Of a stretch of 64,000 nt of DNA, positions 24,562 to 33,031 are shown in pieces; the first letter of the stretch is position 1; each line of letters opens with the position of its first letter. The position numbers and the translations under genes were made by a program. The stretch comes from Arenicellales bacterium (GTDB lineage: Bacteria; Pseudomonadota; Gammaproteobacteria; Arenicellales; JAJDZL01). The stretch covers positions 1,771,999-1,835,998 of the forward strand of contig OX638343.1 of the NCBI GenBank assembly GCA_951813075.1, written 5' to 3'. Below the pieces are notes generated by a model, which worked only from the letters and a program-made list of their open reading frames with translations, had not been told where the DNA came from and ran no database searches.

Positions 24562-26044
24562 AACCGCTACGCATTGGGTTTGTCTCAACGACACCGTGCT
24601 GTTGTGTTCCGGTTTCATTCATGTGCTGCTGAGTGTCTTCACCCGCTTGCTGCGCTTGCTGTTCCTGCTGGAACTGCTGTCCACTTTGCTGCTGATGATT
24701 TTCTTCGTTCCCATTTTCCTGATGCATTTCGTTTTGTTGGCCATCGCCATTCTGCTCGTCACCGTGCGCCTGCTGACCACCAATTTCAGTGTGCGGAAGT
24801 CCAAGATGTCCGGGTTCAGATCTCACTGGATTTCTGACGTTCGGGTCAAGCACATGACCCGGTAACCGACGGGTGTTGTCTGGAATATTGCCCAGGTGAT
24901 GCGGCTCCTGACCCGGCTGATGCCCACCGTAACCAGGCACGCGATCCGGAACCTCACCCATTACGTGACCGGCAGCCGAACCCGGATGTTGAGCGTCTTC
25001 GCTGAATCGCCCCATTAATGGACGTTTGTCTTCATGGCCACCCTCGTCGCCGTCAACCCCCGGCACACCGCTCGGACTCTCGATCAGATTGATCGCAATA
25101 TTCGGCGCCTCTCCGGGCTGCAACACCACGACACGCGCATCACTCAATATTTTTCTGACGGTATTCCAATAGTGCGTGTGCTGTGTTTGATCCGGATTAA
25201 TTAAGTTTCTGGCTAGTAATGCCGAAAAAGTATTGGCATCACTACCTGCCTGCTCAATGTGCGCTTCCGCACTGGCAGCGGCATCATCAACGATTTGTGC
25301 CGCCACACCTCTTGCCTGCGCCAGAGTCAGCTCCCGTCTCCGCAATGCCGCGTTTACGACTTCAAGTCGCTGCGCCTTGGCGTCATTGACCGCGCGAAAT
25401 GCGGGTACAACGTCTGCTGGTGGTGAGACCGATACCATGTTCAGCGAAACTATTTCAATTCCAGTTCCCAATAAATCGAGTACTTCGGACACCACTTTCA
25501 CAATGGATTTTTCGATGTATTGCTTCTCGGTTACCAGCACCATGTAGATGAACATGTTTGTAATCAACTGGATGAACTCACCTCGAATTTCTTCCCGCAG
25601 TATTTCTATAGCATCTCTATTTCGAAAAAGAAATTTTTCAAGATCGTTGACCTTGTACTGGACGACGAATGTGGCGTCAACGAAATTGAAATCCCCGGAG
25701 ATGGTAGACATCTGGGGATTGATTCGGGTGTCAACTTTAATTGAATGTACACGAGCTGTCTTGAATTTGTTGACACGCTCAATACCAAACGGAATATGCC
25801 AGCGAAGACCAGGCTGAACTTCAGCGTTTACCAATTTACCGAAGCGGCGCTTCGCGGCAGTTTCATCAATGTTCACCCGATAGAACCCAGACAATATCAC
25901 AACCACAAACGCGATGACGACAACACCCACTCCGTAATAAGCCAACGGAATGTTGCTGATGTAGTCGAACGAATTCCGAATAAAGCGAACGCTGGGCGTT
26001 TCGTTTTCTAATCCAGATTCGGTTGAAATCGGTTCATTCGCCAT
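24560..26044 (-). CDS. SPFH/band-7 protein, HflK-like, with His/Gln-rich C-terminal tail
   Basis: The 494-residue protein has a single N-terminal membrane segment (YYGVGVVVIAFVVVILSGFY, about residues 36-56). An SPFH domain follows (PGLRWHIPFGIERVNKF, VDATFVVQYKVNDLEKFL, GTGIEIVSLNMVSVSPPADV), then a flotillin/HflK-like helical coiled region. From about residue 318 there is a low-complexity tail rich in His, Gln, Gly and Asn, ending QQHGVVETNPMRSG. Band-7 proteins form large membrane rings that scaffold or regulate proteases and transporters. It is the third gene of a coupled operon, overlapping the HflC-like gene by 11 bases. The tail looks metal-interactive and disordered; its role is inferred. 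Confidence 0.82.
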   Translation of the reverse strand: MANEPISTESGLENETPSVRFIRNSFDYISNIPLAYYGVGVVVIAFVVVILSGFYRVNIDETAAKRRFGKLVNAEVQPGLRWHIPFGIERVNKFKTARVHSIKVDTRINPQMSTISGDFNFVDATFVVQYKVNDLEKFLFRNRDAIEILREEIRGEFIQLITNMFIYMVLVTEKQYIEKSIVKVVSEVLDLLGTGIEIVSLNMVSVSPPADVVPAFRAVNDAKAQRLEVVNAALRRRELTLAQARGVAAQIVDDAAASAEAHIEQAGSDANTFSALLARNLINPDQTQHTHYWNTVRKILSDARVVVLQPGEAPNIAINLIESPSGVPGVDGDEGGHEDKRPLMGRFSEDAQHPGSAAGHVMGEVPDRVPGYGGHQPGQEPHHLGNIPDNTRRLPGHVLDPNVRNPVRSEPGHLGLPHTEIGGQQAHGDEQNGDGQQNEMHQENGNEENHQQQSGQQFQQEQQAQQAGEDTQQHMNETGTQQHGVVETNPMRSG

Positions 26045-26909
26045 TTAGCACTTTCAACAATTTGGAATCAGATTCCAGAAACAGCGTAGTCTGCTTCCCG
26101 ATGATGGATTCATAGCTCTCCAGACTGCGTATGAATCGATAAAATTCCGGATCTTTGGCGTAAGCATCGCCGAGGATTTTCAGCGATTCCGCTTCCGCTT
26201 CGCCCAGAATTTTTGTGGCTTCCGCATGTGCGCGTGCCAAGATCCGTTCGTGTTCTGCGGCGGCTTTGGCTTCTATTCTGAGGGCTTCCTCGGCACCCTC
26301 GCTGCGGTATCTTGCAGCGATTCTTGCCCGCTCCGCTTTCATGCGGTTAACGACGCTCGCTCGGTTTTCAACAGGAAGGGTAAAACCGACAATCTGGACA
26401 TGCAACACGCCGACGCCAAAATTGTGAAGTGATGTTTCGTCAACCTGCTTGCGGATTTTTTCAGAGAGAAAGTGAAAATCGACTTTGTCTATCCCTACAT
26501 TGATGAAATCTTCAAGTGCCAGATTACCAACTGCCGCACCTAGCCGCGCAACCATTAGATCCTGCAGTCTTGCCTCCGCCCCCAATTTATTCTGCACCGT
26601 GGCGACGAACTGCTTGGGGTCTTTTATCCGCCACGTCAAGAACAACTCAATAATTACATTCTTTTCGTCATCCGTAAGAAGTTCCTGTGCACTGCTTTTG
26701 AGAATGAACTTCCGCATATCGACACGGATGACACGATCGACCGGCCACGGCAGTTTGACTTGCAATCCAGGATTTCGGATATCCTCCAAGGGCTCGCCGA
26801 AACGAGTAACGACGGCAACTTCAGTTTCGTCTACCGCAAACAAGCTGGTACCGATGATCCAATACGCAAGCGCCAGCACGACTACGATTACTGCACTACG
26901 TTTCATCAT
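26034..26909 (-). CDS. HflC-like SPFH/band-7 protein
   Basis: At 291 residues this matches canonical HflC length. It has an N-terminal anchor (SAVIVVVLALAYWIIGTSLF), then FAVDETEVAVVTRFGEPLED, NPGLQVKLPWPVDRVIRVDMR, ALEDFINVGIDKVDFHFLSE, and a coiled helix (NRMKAERARIAARYRSEGAEEAL...AEAESLKILGDAYAKDPEFYRFIRSLESYE) that is characteristic of HflC. HflC with HflK forms a cap around the FtsH protease in the inner membrane. Here it is not next to hflX or purA, as the housekeeping hflKC would be. It overlaps the upstream permease-SPFH gene by four bases (ATGA). It is likely a specialised paralogue. Confidence 0.88.
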   Translation of the reverse strand: MMKRSAVIVVVLALAYWIIGTSLFAVDETEVAVVTRFGEPLEDIRNPGLQVKLPWPVDRVIRVDMRKFILKSSAQELLTDDEKNVIIELFLTWRIKDPKQFVATVQNKLGAEARLQDLMVARLGAAVGNLALEDFINVGIDKVDFHFLSEKIRKQVDETSLHNFGVGVLHVQIVGFTLPVENRASVVNRMKAERARIAARYRSEGAEEALRIEAKAAAEHERILARAHAEATKILGEAEAESLKILGDAYAKDPEFYRFIRSLESYESIIGKQTTLFLESDSKLLKVLNGE

Positions 26910-29431
26910 TCATGCTCCGATTTTTCAGTTGATTCAATTTCTTCGTCATGCGCCGATCGACCGAAAAGGTTGGGAATACGACGCCATAGGGTGAGATTCT
27001 GCGGGTTTTTCTGCTCCGGTAGAATGAAAGTCTGGCGGTTGTTGTAGGCGGACTCGATTGTCTCATACCACAACAGGTCCTGCAATATGGCCGGCGCCTT
27101 GCTGACCGACTCGGCTTTTGCAATAAAGGCTTGCTGTTCAGCTTGGGCTTTCATCAAGCGACCATCGGCCAAAGCCTGATTGCGCCTGAGCTTGATGTCT
27201 GCGTTTCCGATCGCACGCGGCACCAATAGTGTGAACGAACGCTCCGCTTCCAATACTGATGTTGTCCGGTCCTGACTGGCATCTGTAACGTCGCGAAACG
27301 CCTGTACTGTCTCAGGTGTTGGATGAATGTCCACGACATTCACCGAATGAATTCGCAAGTCGTTCTGCATTTCCAACTCGCCGCCCATGGCCCCCTGATC
27401 ATCTTGAAATGACATGACGTGAGCATCGGTGTGCTGGCCTCCGTGTACATCCTCACCTGAGGTTTTAAGATGTTCTATCAGTTCGTGAAACATAAAATGT
27501 TCTATTTCGCTACGCTTTCTCGAAATCAAGTCATCCAATCCGTTAACGGCAATGTATTCCCGCGCAATTGCCTGTACTTGATGGGCAAGAATATCTTCCC
27601 TGTTCTGGTATCCATAATAAAAGGTATATGGATTGACTATGCTGTAATGAACTGTAACCAAAATTCGCAACAGACTTTCATCACCGGTTAGATATTCCGC
27701 TAATGAAGTTTTTTGTATCAGTGGATCGTTTTTTTTATGCCACTGACTTGGTTGTGCTTTCTGGGCGGCACTGCTTCGACCTTCAGTCAGAGACGAATTT
27801 TCCAAATTCAAACTTTCTTTCAACCCCACGACCAATCGGTGTTGGATAGTGTGTGGTCTTATGTCAATCGTTCCAAAGGGGGGTGGCGGTGCATAATGAA
27901 GACCCGGAGTAAGTGCAGGCCATCGAACTTCACCAAACAGCTTGCCATATCCCAAATGACCGACTGGAACTGCGGTAAATCCGGTAGCGACGTAGATAGC
28001 CAGGATCAGCGGAACACCGACCTGGACAAGCTTGGATTTCAGGGAAAAGATCTCACGCATTCGTGCACCTTTTGCCAGCCCGCTGATATTCAGTACGATA
28101 GAATTGATATTGCCCATCAAGTCGTGATATCCAGAAACTGCAGCGCCTTTCCAGAAACGCCATAAAATCAAGAGTGACAGCAGAGTAACACCAGTCCATT
28201 CCAGAAATCCCACGAATCCCGAACCGCTTCCTTCCAGGTTGAGGGCGATTTCCCATCCAAAATAGATCAGCATGAGATCCAGTGCAACGCCCGTGACAAC
28301 AGCACCAAAGACAATGCTGCCGATATAGATCGAAACGAAACGCAACCCGAACTGATTCAACAGAACGATGATGGTTGCAGTGTTGGTCGCCGGACCCGTC
28401 ATAAGAAAAACCAGCGCAGACCCCGGGCTGAATCCTTTGGCAACGAGCGCGGCGGCAATAGGGGTGCTGGCAGATGCGCACATATAAAGCGGTACACCGG
28501 CAACCAGCATCACAAGATACATGCGCCAACCGTAAAGGCCATACTCTGTAATGTTGTCAGGAACAAGGACCATGACGACACCGCTCAGAAGCACACCGAC
28601 CAACAGTGCAAAAAGTATGTCGTCCGCCATTTCAACGAACGCGAATGTGAACATGCGTTTGCCCACCTGACCCAATGGTACGGCATCCGGGAGTTCGCGC
28701 GTCGGGAGGGCGAGGGCACCACGGTCAAGCGTCGGGCGATTCCACTCGGCGATATGTGTCCAATTCACGAAATTGTTCCATACCTTATAACTGGAACCCT
28801 TGATCGATGTCGCAAGGCCACCGACTCCCACGACCGCAGGATCTTCTTCAAAATCATGACTGTGATCATGATCATGATGGTGATGGTGGTGATGCTCGTG
28901 TTTCTCTTCGGTTTCTACATGTCCCGGGTCGGGGCCGCGTATCATTGCAATCGAACAAATTCCGGCCAGTAAAGCTGAGAAGAACGCACCCACGGGACGA
29001 ATAATCGCCATAATCGGTCCCATTAACCCCCATGTGACAAGTATCGAGTCCATACCCGTCTCTGGTGTCGTGATCAGGAACGACATACAGGCTGAACGAC
29101 TGGCGCCTTTCTTTCTGAGGGTTGCAGTGATTGGAATCACACCGCAGGAGCATATCGGCAGCGGCAATCCGAATGCTGCGGCCGTTGTGACACTCGCAAT
29201 CCCTTCTCGCCCCATAAGTCGGATCACGGTACGCTGGGAAATCAGTACGTACAGTACGCCGGCAAAGGCCAATCCGAACATAAAATACGGTGCCAATAGA
29301 AGATAGACTTCCCAAGCACTGACGAGAACATGAAAGACCGCGTCAAAGAACGAAGAGATTATAGCCAACATACCAAGAACTATAACACAGACGGCCCAAA
29401 CTCGAAACCTGAAATCGCAATCGGAAGCCAT
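26906..29431 (-). CDS. Permease (SO_0444-like Cu/Zn type) fused to an HflK-like SPFH domain
   Basis: This 841-residue protein is a fusion. Residues about 1-430 form a DUF318/SO_0444-type permease with FGLPLPICSCGVIPITATLR (CXC near 93-95), CMSFLITTPETGMDSI and LYMCASASTPIAAALVAKG, plus LVFLMTGPATNTATIIVL. A His-rich loop (EEKHEHHHHHHHDHDHSH, about residues 175-193) lies in its middle. Residues about 465-841 form an HflK-like part: a membrane segment (VGVPLILAIYVATGFTAVPV), the SPFH entry (PALTPGLHYAPPPPFGTIDI), LRILVTVHYSIVNPYTFYYG, and a coiled tail. Related permeases are linked to Cu/Zn export. It starts the three-gene SPFH operon behind znuA. No strong ribosome site was seen before ATG 29431. 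The fusion is not one I know as standard. Confidence 0.85.
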   Translation of the reverse strand: MASDCDFRFRVWAVCVIVLGMLAIISSFFDAVFHVLVSAWEVYLLLAPYFMFGLAFAGVLYVLISQRTVIRLMGREGIASVTTAAAFGLPLPICSCGVIPITATLRKKGASRSACMSFLITTPETGMDSILVTWGLMGPIMAIIRPVGAFFSALLAGICSIAMIRGPDPGHVETEEKHEHHHHHHHDHDHSHDFEEDPAVVGVGGLATSIKGSSYKVWNNFVNWTHIAEWNRPTLDRGALALPTRELPDAVPLGQVGKRMFTFAFVEMADDILFALLVGVLLSGVVMVLVPDNITEYGLYGWRMYLVMLVAGVPLYMCASASTPIAAALVAKGFSPGSALVFLMTGPATNTATIIVLLNQFGLRFVSIYIGSIVFGAVVTGVALDLMLIYFGWEIALNLEGSGSGFVGFLEWTGVTLLSLLILWRFWKGAAVSGYHDLMGNINSIVLNISGLAKGARMREIFSLKSKLVQVGVPLILAIYVATGFTAVPVGHLGYGKLFGEVRWPALTPGLHYAPPPPFGTIDIRPHTIQHRLVVGLKESLNLENSSLTEGRSSAAQKAQPSQWHKKNDPLIQKTSLAEYLTGDESLLRILVTVHYSIVNPYTFYYGYQNREDILAHQVQAIAREYIAVNGLDDLISRKRSEIEHFMFHELIEHLKTSGEDVHGGQHTDAHVMSFQDDQGAMGGELEMQNDLRIHSVNVVDIHPTPETVQAFRDVTDASQDRTTSVLEAERSFTLLVPRAIGNADIKLRRNQALADGRLMKAQAEQQAFIAKAESVSKAPAILQDLLWYETIESAYNNRQTFILPEQKNPQNLTLWRRIPNLFGRSAHDEEIESTEKSEHE

Positions 29432-29576
29432 GGAAACAGGCTTTGCGGATGTTCTTTGCCGACTGTCAGCTCAACTTGGCGCGAGCGGTGTCAAGTTCTG
29501 GTGCTCAAGCAGATCAATGGAGAGTTTCGCGGGGCTGTGTGTGCATGACCCCGCGCGAAAGCGTTGCGGCGCCAGG

Positions 29577-29770
29577 AATTGAACCGGATTCAATTTATTT
29601 CGTACCGCAATAGGCAGTTGGTTCACAACAGATTGCAGTGGTGAACCAACCACTTCGCTTCATCAACCGATTGCCGGTTGTGTGCGTCAAGTTGACACCA
29701 ACTGATATGGGGTTGGCTTAATCCCTTTCGTTCTCAGCGCCTTATTGAAGGCGAGTCAAATCATATCAGT
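29577..29770. other. Structured non-coding region between znuA and the permease-SPFH operon
   Basis: Five perfect inverted repeats fall within 194 bases. AATTGAA/TTCAATT lies at 29577-29595, GTTGGTTCAC/GTGAACCAAC at 29617-29650 (10 bp) and CAACCG/CGGTTG at 29664-29680. ACTGATATG (29701-29709) pairs with CATATCAGT (29762-29770), and that pair encloses CGCCTT/AAGGCG (29738-29753). No ORF fits. It is not a tRNA despite a T-loop-like GGTTCAATTCC on the minus strand. It could be a leader RNA, a small RNA or a repeat-derived element. Confidence 0.55.
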
Positions 29771-29805
29771 CGGTGTCGATAAGAATTTCGTGTTTTCTGG
29801 ACACG

Positions 29806-30807
29806 TCAACCCAGGCATTCTTTCAAGGACCGCACCATGTTGCGCATGATCTCGAAATATGCATTCGGTCCAGGTTCAATATCTGCACCCAGCGGGTCCA
29901 GTGTTCCGATTTTCAGATCTGTACCTTCAGAGATAATCTCCAGTACTTTTGGACTGAACTGCGGTTCCTTGAATACGCATGTTGCCCCGGTCTCGCTAAC
30001 CGTCTCTCGCAGCTCCAACAGTCTCTTTGCACCTGCTGCGCGCTCAGGATTGACAGTAACCGTTCCGACATTGTTAAGCTTCAGCATTTTTTCAAGATAC
30101 TGATACGCGTCGTGAAATACTACATAGGGTGAACTTGAAAACGACTTCGACAGACTTCGGAGTTCCGCTTCCAATGCATCCAGTTTTTCAAGGGTTTTGT
30201 TCGCGTTTGAAGTCAGTTGCGCCTCATGTTGAGGAAAGAATTCCGCAAAATGCTCAGCTGTTTCTTTGGTAATCACTTTGGCATTGTTTATATCAAGCCA
30301 GATGTGCATATCGTAGCGACTGTGCGCATGTCCTTCTTCCTCGCCGTGGTGATCTTCCTCTTCCTCACTGTCACCGTGATCTTCTTCTTCGTCGTGATGC
30401 TCTTCCTCTTCTTCTTCCAGGTCTCCATGATCTTCGTCTTCGTCACCGTGCCCGCCTTCTGGAGATTCTCGAGTTTCGTAAAGTTGCAAACCGTGCATCG
30501 TACCGACCTCGATCACGGTTGTGTTTTCCCGCACATTTGAGATGGAAGCGATCAAAGTTGATTCCATGGTTGGGCCAATCCAAACAATCACATCAGAACT
30601 TTCCAATAGCCTTGCGTCAGATGGTTTGGTTTGATATCCGTGAACGGAATAAGCTCCCTTGATAAGAAGCTCGGGTGTTGCAATGCCCTCCACCACCGAG
30701 GCAACCAAGCTATGAATTGGATTGATGCTAACGACAATTTTGCTTTCAGAAGCGCTGGCGCTCCCTATAATCATCAAAGTTATTAGAAAAGTACAAATTT
30801 GCTTCAT
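29806..30807 (-). CDS. znuA: High-affinity zinc ABC transporter binding protein ZnuA
   Basis: The 333-residue protein has a Sec signal (FLITLMIIGSASASE). It is a cluster A-I metal-binding protein: INPIHSLVASVVEG with a metal His, PHxYxxxPSD-like VHGYQTKPSDARLL, DMHIWLDINNAKVIT with the second His, and VFHDAYQYLEKML with the third His, then the final Glu/Asp region. Between strands sits the His/Asp/Glu-rich loop typical of ZnuA (GGHGDEDEDHGD, EEHHDEEEDHGD). It captures Zn2+ in the periplasm and delivers it to ZnuB. It is divergent from znuCB-zur, with a Zur-box-like site in the gap. Confidence 0.95.
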   Translation of the reverse strand: MKQICTFLITLMIIGSASASESKIVVSINPIHSLVASVVEGIATPELLIKGAYSVHGYQTKPSDARLLESSDVIVWIGPTMESTLIASISNVRENTTVIEVGTMHGLQLYETRESPEGGHGDEDEDHGDLEEEEEEHHDEEEDHGDSEEEEDHHGEEEGHAHSRYDMHIWLDINNAKVITKETAEHFAEFFPQHEAQLTSNANKTLEKLDALEAELRSLSKSFSSSPYVVFHDAYQYLEKMLKLNNVGTVTVNPERAAGAKRLLELRETVSETGATCVFKEPQFSPKVLEIISEGTDLKIGTLDPLGADIEPGPNAYFEIMRNMVRSLKECLG

Positions 30808-30861
30808 AATCTATCTCAATGCGTACGTATGGGACGAACTCGTCTGAAAAGCGACTAACTG

Positions 30862-30878
30862 GTGTTATATTATATCAG
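30862..30878. promoter_or_regulatory. Zur-box-like operator between znuA and znuC
   Basis: The site TGTTATATTATATCA (30863-30877) matches the gammaproteobacterial Zur consensus core TGTTATAnTATAACA at all but one position. It lies in the divergent znuA/znuC promoter gap, 55 bases from znuA and 57 from znuC. The zur gene is in the same cluster. Zinc-dependent repression of both operons is inferred. Confidence 0.75.
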
Positions 30879-30934
30879 AACATCATCCGGACGAAGATTT
30901 AAACCCTCAGAATTAATCTGATAAGTTTAACGAC

Positions 30935-31678
30935 ATGGATTCAATACTTGCAGGTTTGCAATCGGCCGGTGTCATTCGAAATGGACGTTGGTTGATACGA
31001 GATATCGACTTGTCCATCAGGCCAGGTGAGATCGTTTCGCTGATCGGTCCGAACGGAAGCGGTAAATCGACAGTGGCGAAAGTACTCTCTGGTTCTATCG
31101 TGCCCGATAGTGGTTCCGTCTTTCGGGGTAAAGGCATTCGCATCGGTTACGTACCGCAGCGCGTCGTAATCGATTCCACACTACCGATGACAATTCGACG
31201 TTTGATGAATATCAACGAGAAATTCGACAAACTTGAAGTTGAAGAGGCGTTGGACGAAATGAATATCCTGAAAGCAGCGGATCAACCATTGCAGGAGCTC
31301 TCTGGCGGCGAGTTTCAACGGGCACTATTCGCACGCGCACTGCTTCGAAAAGCCAATTTGCTACTCCTGGATGAACCTTCCCAAGGATTGGACTTCAAAG
31401 GAGAGATAAAGCTTTACAATCAAATAGTCGACATTCGAGACCGACTGAATTGCGGAGTTTTACTGGTGTGTCACAATCTACACATGGTCATGGCCAAAAC
31501 TGACAGCGTAATATGCATCAACAGCCATGTCTGCTGTGCTGGAACACCGGTAGATGTTGTCAATGACAGGGCGTTTCAAGAGTTGTTCGGACCAGAAGCG
31601 GCGCATTCCCATGCGCTTTACCGGCACCATCATGACCATAGTCATCTTCCAGATGGCAGTATCAGCAGTGTGCAATGA
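30935..31678 (+). CDS. znuC: Zinc ABC transporter ATPase ZnuC
   Basis: At 247 residues it has all ABC ATPase motifs: Walker A GPNGSGKST (residues 38-46), Q-loop GYVPQRVV, signature LSGGEFQRALFARALL, Walker B LLLLDEPSQGLD and switch VCHNLHMVM. A His-rich C-terminus (AAHSHALYRHHHDHSH) is typical of ZnuC and metal-linked. It energises zinc import through ZnuB. It starts ATG 30935 and is followed by znuB after 41 bases. Confidence 0.95.
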   Translation: MDSILAGLQSAGVIRNGRWLIRDIDLSIRPGEIVSLIGPNGSGKSTVAKVLSGSIVPDSGSVFRGKGIRIGYVPQRVVIDSTLPMTIRRLMNINEKFDKLEVEEALDEMNILKAADQPLQELSGGEFQRALFARALLRKANLLLLDEPSQGLDFKGEIKLYNQIVDIRDRLNCGVLLVCHNLHMVMAKTDSVICINSHVCCAGTPVDVVNDRAFQELFGPEAAHSHALYRHHHDHSHLPDGSISSVQ

Positions 31679-31719
31679 GGTTCCGTCTCTAAGTCAACCC
31701 TCAGAGCCGGACGATCTTT

Positions 31720-32535
31720 ATGATTTTTGATGATTTCATCAGTCGCGCGGTCATCGCGGGTGTGGGATTCGCCATAATTGCCGGTCCGTTGGGTTGCTTT
31801 GTGGTATGGCAACGGCTCGCGTACTTTGGCGATGCAATGGCACATTCCGCGCTGCTCGGTGTTGCTCTGGCACTCGCTTTCGAGATTAACATCCTCATTG
31901 GCGTTTTCACAGTATGTTTTCTGATCGCGTTGATTGTTGGGCGAATTGGCGAACAGTCAATGCTTTCAGGAGATTCCACGCTTGGTGTTCTGTCTCATTC
32001 GTCACTTTCCATAGGACTGGTTTTGGTATCACTTATGTACTGGGTTCGCGTGGATGTGCTCCATTTTCTGTTCGGAAACATCTTGGCGGTAAGTTGGTAC
32101 GAAATTCTGATGATATATGGTGGTGGTGCGGCGATTATGTTTGTGCTTATTCGCAAATGGAACAACCTGATTTGCCTTACCGTCGACGAGCAGATCGCCA
32201 CTGCTGAGGACATGCAACCTGTCAAAAACCGCTTCCTCATGATGGTGATGCTGGCTGCGATTGTTGCTTTTGCGATGAAAATTGTTGGTATTATTCTGAC
32301 TGTCGCGCTACTCATTATTCCAGCAGCAGCGGCTCGTCAGTTTGCTAGAACTCCAGAACAAATGGCAGTTCTTGCTGCGGCGTTTGGTGTCATAGCGGTG
32401 ATTTTCGGACTCATGCTGTCAGTCGAATTCGATACACCTCCAGGCCCAAGTATTGTCGTAAACGCGATCGGAATCTTCATTATCGGCGTCGTTGCAACTA
32501 CAATAGTAAGGAAACGAAAGAGGCGGAGCGGGTAG
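31720..32535 (+). CDS. znuB: Zinc ABC transporter permease ZnuB
   Basis: This 271-residue polytopic membrane protein of the ABC-3 (ZnuB/MntB) family has about eight hydrophobic segments and family motifs: GPLGCFVVWQRLAYFGDAMAHSALLGV near the start, ILAVSWYEIL and VGIILTVALLIIPAAAARQFA late. It forms the zinc channel driven by ZnuC. It is followed by zur after 15 bases, consistent with a single znuCB-zur operon. Confidence 0.94.
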   Translation: MIFDDFISRAVIAGVGFAIIAGPLGCFVVWQRLAYFGDAMAHSALLGVALALAFEINILIGVFTVCFLIALIVGRIGEQSMLSGDSTLGVLSHSSLSIGLVLVSLMYWVRVDVLHFLFGNILAVSWYEILMIYGGGAAIMFVLIRKWNNLICLTVDEQIATAEDMQPVKNRFLMMVMLAAIVAFAMKIVGIILTVALLIIPAAAARQFARTPEQMAVLAAAFGVIAVIFGLMLSVEFDTPPGPSIVVNAIGIFIIGVVATTIVRKRKRRSG

Positions 32536-32550
32536 GTAGGATCGGTTGAA

Positions 32551-32928
32551 ATGAAACCACAAACACCAAGACAGCAATTAATTTACGACTATCTTCGACA
32601 GAAGCAAACGGCTCAGAGTGCCTACGACATTCTTGACGAATTCCGATCACATGGATTCAGGGCGCCGAGTCAGATTTATCGAGTGCTGAACAAATTGCTC
32701 GAATATGGCCTGGTCCACAAAGTGGAAAGTCTCAACGGATATATTGCGTGCAAGCAGCAACACGAAATTGGAAAATCTACCGTAGCAATATGTAATAACT
32801 GCGGTTTAGTGAAAGAAATACCTACACCTGATTTTGTCGACGATTTCGAAAATTATAATGGTTGGGATGGATTTACGCCTCATGAGCTGGCGGTAGAAGT
32901 CAAAGGACGCTGTTCACTCTGTAACTGA
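32551..32928 (+). CDS. zur: Zinc uptake regulator Zur (Fur family)
   Basis: The 125-residue protein is a Fur paralogue with a winged helix (TPRQQLIYDYLRQKQTAQSAYDILDEFR, APSQIYRVLNKLLEYGLVH) and two CXXC pairs (AICNNCG and GRCSLCN) for structural zinc. Length, the short N-terminus and location in the znu operon point to Zur. It should repress znuA and znuCB through the site at 30862-30878 and so control its own gene. Confidence 0.93.
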   Translation: MKPQTPRQQLIYDYLRQKQTAQSAYDILDEFRSHGFRAPSQIYRVLNKLLEYGLVHKVESLNGYIACKQQHEIGKSTVAICNNCGLVKEIPTPDFVDDFENYNGWDGFTPHELAVEVKGRCSLCN

Positions 32929-33031
32929 ACTACAGCAACACACAGCAAGCCTTACCTGATCAAGATTAAATCAATACGAAGGGAAATTCGTTCGACGAAG
33001 TCCGGCGACTGAAACTTGACCCGGGATCGCA

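Noticed and set aside
29555..29605. tRNA-like 3' half (GGTTCAATTCC with flanking acceptor-like pairing on the minus strand)
   Set aside because: Only about 44 bases separate the pairing arms, no D or anticodon arm fits, and the T stem has a mismatch; it reads better as a simple hairpin.
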